Positions 4,367-5,952 of a DNA stretch of 5,952 nucleotides are shown in pieces. Made by a program: the position numbers and the translations under genes. Under the pieces are notes generated by a model. That model did no database searches, was not told the origin of the DNA, and saw nothing but the letters and a program-made list of their open reading frames with translations. The DNA lies in assembly GCA_020439485.1 (NCBI GenBank), contig JAGQSP010000291.1, positions 1 to 5,952 of the forward strand. The letters are read 5' to 3'. Source of the DNA: Acidimicrobiales bacterium (GTDB taxonomy: Bacteria; Actinomycetota; Acidimicrobiia; Acidimicrobiales; Poriferisodalaceae). Each line of letters begins with the position of its first letter. Positions within the stretch are counted from its first letter, which is position 1.

Positions 4367-5952
4367 TGAGTTGGAACTCGTTGAGGAACTCCGAAGATTG
4401 GCGAAGGCGGCATTCCTGCAGCGCAACTTCACAAGGAAGCACGGACCACTAATCGACGAGGCGTTTGTCCTGCTCGATCAACGACCCGACCTCGTTGCAT
4501 GGCGAGCCAGATTCCTCGTGGAGCGCTCCAACTACCTGCGCACGGCGCCTCATGTCGACAAGGCGGCGGCAATTCCTCCGGCGGTGGAGGCCCTCGACCT
4601 TGCGAGTCGGCAGACCGATCCGGTGTTGTTCGCTCTCGCGGTCCGCCAGTACACGATGGCGGTAAGGAGCAAGGAGACGCAAGCAGACCGCCTGGTTCTC
4701 CTATTCGACGCGTTGCATCGGCTGGAGCAGGCGATCGAGACGGGATACTCCAAGGTCTACGACCTTGGCCCGCTAACCGTCGCAGCTCAGGTGGCATTCC
4801 GGATCAGCTCCATCCTGAAGGACCAGCGGCGGCTGCGCGAAGCACTCGAAGTCACTGTGCGGGCGCGCTCCCTTCCAGGACTCCTTGACGCGAGCCCCTA
4901 CTGGTATGCGGAACTGATGCGCCGCCAGTCGACCCTGTTAAGGGGTCTCGGTTTGCTCGAGGAGCACGAACGCTTTCTCGATGAACTCGACATGCTCGGC
5001 CCCGAGGTTGATGACAACACGCGGTTCCTCCGCCATCGCCTGCGAGCCGATGAGCACGAGCGACGCCAAGAGTTGGCGAAGGCTGCGGCGCGCTATCGCG
5101 TGGCACTCGATGAACTGCCCCCAGACAAGTTCCCGGTCAAGCGAGGAAACGTCGCGAACACGTTGGCGTTCGTGTCCTTGCGCCTGAGCGATCTCCCTGC
5201 CGTCGAGGCAGCGCTGGAACTCGCTGACCGGGCTTGGCTGGAGTACGGACGAGCGACAACCGGACTTGCGGTGACAAGGCGGCACAGGTCGCGCATCGCC
5301 GCTCTTGAAGGCGACTGGCAGGCTGCGGTCGAGCAATTGCTTGAGTCCGTCCGCATTCTGCGTGAGGCAAAGAGCGAGAGGTACGGATCCACGTTAACCC
5401 GCCTCATCGAGACACTCGCCGAAGCGGTCGACGCCAACTATGACGTTCGAACGTTCGAATCGGCAGCACTTGCCACGCCGAGCGGGCCTGTCTCGCTAGG
5501 AGACCTGTCAGTTCTACTCGCCGAGACCGAACGGGTGACCGATCCCGGTGAGCAGGGCCTTGCCTCGAGGGCGCAACGAGCGGCTGCCGTCCTCACAATG
5601 GCAGGCTTCCTTACCGGCCATGAGGCGCTACGACACGCACTGGCGGCCTACGAGGCAGCGACCAAGGCATCGTCGAACGGGCTACGACACCGAGCGCTTT
5701 CTGCCGGAACTGTTGCGAGGGTCCTTGAGTCCCAAGGTGTCGATGCAATGGCCTGGAGCAGGATCGCTGTCGAGCATCTCGAACAGATGCGAGCCCAGAT
5801 CGACGATGAATTCGATCGCGCCCGAGTTGCGAACGAGAGTCGGGACATCTACCTCCGGGCCTGGCGCCAGGCAGCCAATGCCGGCGACGCCGCGTTCGCT
5901 GTTCGGATCGCCGAGTCGGCTCGCGGAACAATAGACCTGCGCGAGGTTTCGC
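4356..5952 (+). CDS. Large TPR-like helical protein, partial (possible TPR-CHAT)
   Basis: Open without a stop for 532 codons from ATG 4356 to the right edge, so the 3' end is missing. The protein is almost wholly helical and rich in Leu, Ala, Arg and Glu. Repeating helix pairs are visible, for example RRLREALEVTVRARSLPGLL (about 153-172), LSDLPAVEAALELADRAWLEYG (about 277-298) and LEGDWQAAVEQLLESVRIL (about 315-333), which fit tetratricopeptide repeats. The last visible stretch, GDAAFAVRIAESARGTIDL (about 510-528), resembles the helix that precedes the CHAT protease domain in TPR-CHAT proteins (typically AFxxAExARARxLLD). The CHAT domain itself would lie beyond the window. There is no signal peptide, so it is probably cytoplasmic. 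Alternative in-frame starts are ATG 4308 and GTG 4332; none has a good ribosome binding site, and 4356 is favoured by coupling to the mini-ORF. TPR-like: fairly sure; CHAT: inference. Confidence 0.8.
   Translation, partial: MTDSELELVEELRRLAKAAFLQRNFTRKHGPLIDEAFVLLDQRPDLVAWRARFLVERSNYLRTAPHVDKAAAIPPAVEALDLASRQTDPVLFALAVRQYTMAVRSKETQADRLVLLFDALHRLEQAIETGYSKVYDLGPLTVAAQVAFRISSILKDQRRLREALEVTVRARSLPGLLDASPYWYAELMRRQSTLLRGLGLLEEHERFLDELDMLGPEVDDNTRFLRHRLRADEHERRQELAKAAARYRVALDELPPDKFPVKRGNVANTLAFVSLRLSDLPAVEAALELADRAWLEYGRATTGLAVTRRHRSRIAALEGDWQAAVEQLLESVRILREAKSERYGSTLTRLIETLAEAVDANYDVRTFESAALATPSGPVSLGDLSVLLAETERVTDPGEQGLASRAQRAAAVLTMAGFLTGHEALRHALAAYEAATKASSNGLRHRALSAGTVARVLESQGVDAMAWSRIAVEHLEQMRAQIDDEFDRARVANESRDIYLRAWRQAANAGDAAFAVRIAESARGTIDLREVS

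Noticed and set aside
4499..4888. Plus-strand 129-codon frame inside the TPR-like gene
   Set aside because: It lies within the much longer frame starting at 4356, and is Gly/Arg/Ser-rich with no motif.

Overview
The window looks like accessory chromosome from a high-GC actinomycete-type bacterium (Actinomycetota, class not resolvable). The signs are strong G/C bias at third codon positions, GTG starts, 4-base stop/start overlaps, an AGGAG ribosome binding site, a probable leaderless promoter, and protein families common in actinobacteria. Everything here was read by eye; no database was searched.

Layout. (1) 1-302 is a gene-poor left flank with no convincing gene. (2) 303-1933 is a complete 1631-bp IS1380-family insertion sequence. 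It has perfect 15-bp terminal inverted repeats, a 5-bp CTAAG target duplication, one intact DDE transposase on the minus strand, and a long foldback that covers the transposase ribosome binding site. (3) 1939-2520 is a gene graveyard: a HerA-like ATPase snippet, the C-terminal half of an M23 (LytM) metallopeptidase with apparent frameshifts, and on the minus strand the C-terminal tail of a tyrosine recombinase that is also frameshifted. This fits an old integrated element that has decayed. (4) 2604-3029 is an intact small secreted protein of unknown function, preceded by an unusual interleaved inverted repeat and followed by overlapping hairpins. (5) 3127-5952 is a tightly coupled plus-strand operon: an ECF-like sigma factor, a soluble 213-residue protein of unknown function, a possible 31-codon mini-ORF, and a large helical TPR-like protein that runs off the right edge.

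How the genes may work together. The sigma-factor operon is the most interesting part. Its first two junctions are GTGA and ATGA overlaps, so the products are probably made together. The last gene is an all-helical repeat protein of at least 532 residues whose final visible segment resembles the linker that precedes CHAT (caspase-like protease) domains in TPR-CHAT proteins. If that domain lies beyond the edge, the operon would join a transcription factor, an unknown soluble partner and a caspase-like effector, an arrangement suggestive of a stress or conflict-response system. The CHAT domain itself is not in the window, so this is inference.
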